This document shows, in pieces, positions 5,044 through 5,086 of a stretch of 5,086 nt of DNA (its first letter is position 1; each line of letters starts with the position of its first letter). Source of the DNA: Candidatus Heimdallarchaeota archaeon (GTDB lineage Archaea > Asgardarchaeota > Heimdallarchaeia > Heimdallarchaeales > Heimdallarchaeaceae); assembly GCA_016839875.1 (NCBI GenBank), contig JAEOTK010000106.1, forward strand, positions 1 to 5,086, read 5' to 3'. The notes beneath the pieces are model-generated. The model did no database searches and had not been told where the DNA came from. It was given only the letters and a program-made list of their open reading frames with translations. Position numbers and translations under genes: made by a program.

Positions 5044-5086
5044 ATGATCAGCAAAAACAAAAAACTGGAAAAACTCGCTAAAGAAA
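5044..5086 (+). CDS. start of an unidentified protein, cut by the window edge
   Basis: Only the first 14 codons are visible: MISKNKKLEKLAKE, very lysine-rich and probably helical. Too little is present to name a family. The start is well supported by AGGTG 6 bases upstream, a TATA box at 4988-4995 and the dyad between them. It is divergent from the third winged-helix regulator. Because it carries the operator at the repression position, its identity would say most about what this circuit controls. Confidence 0.6.
   Translation, partial: MISKNKKLEKLAKE

Overview
This window looks archaeal. It is AT-rich, and most genes are preceded by TATA-type boxes (A/T octamers, sometimes with a purine-rich BRE-like stretch before them) about 25 bases before the likely start codon, which suggests leaderless transcripts. 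No bacterial -35/-10 pairs stand out, and arginine is mostly AGA. The lineage cannot be fixed from the sequence; an Asgard-type or other AT-rich archaeon is a guess.

Layout, left to right: two tandem plus-strand genes (120-806 and 916-1779) encode paralogous winged-helix proteins. They are followed by a small cysteine-rich zinc-ribbon protein (1856-2179). A minus-strand FTR1-type iron permease (2183-3064) converges on the zinc-ribbon gene with only 3 bases between the stop codons. A 156-base divergent intergenic region separates the permease from a plus-strand stand-alone E2-type acyltransferase catalytic domain (3221-4030). This converges on a third minus-strand winged-helix paralogue (4046-4870), and the start of a further plus-strand gene (5044 on) runs off the right edge.

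The most notable signal is a 19-bp dyad, ATTCTC-N7-GAGAAT, found exactly three times. It lies upstream of the first winged-helix gene (26-44), upstream of the second (845-863), and between the TATA box and start codon of the right-edge gene (5012-5030). With three paralogous DNA-binding proteins in the same 5 kb, this suggests a small, possibly self-regulating and cross-regulating circuit. Two of the three proteins carry an extra segment of roughly 45-55 residues in the middle of the winged-helix domain, before the recognition helix, and all share a C-terminal helical domain ending near a cysteine. The iron permease, the zinc-ribbon protein and the acyltransferase have no such dyad and look like ordinary neighbours; no functional link to the regulators can be shown from this window.
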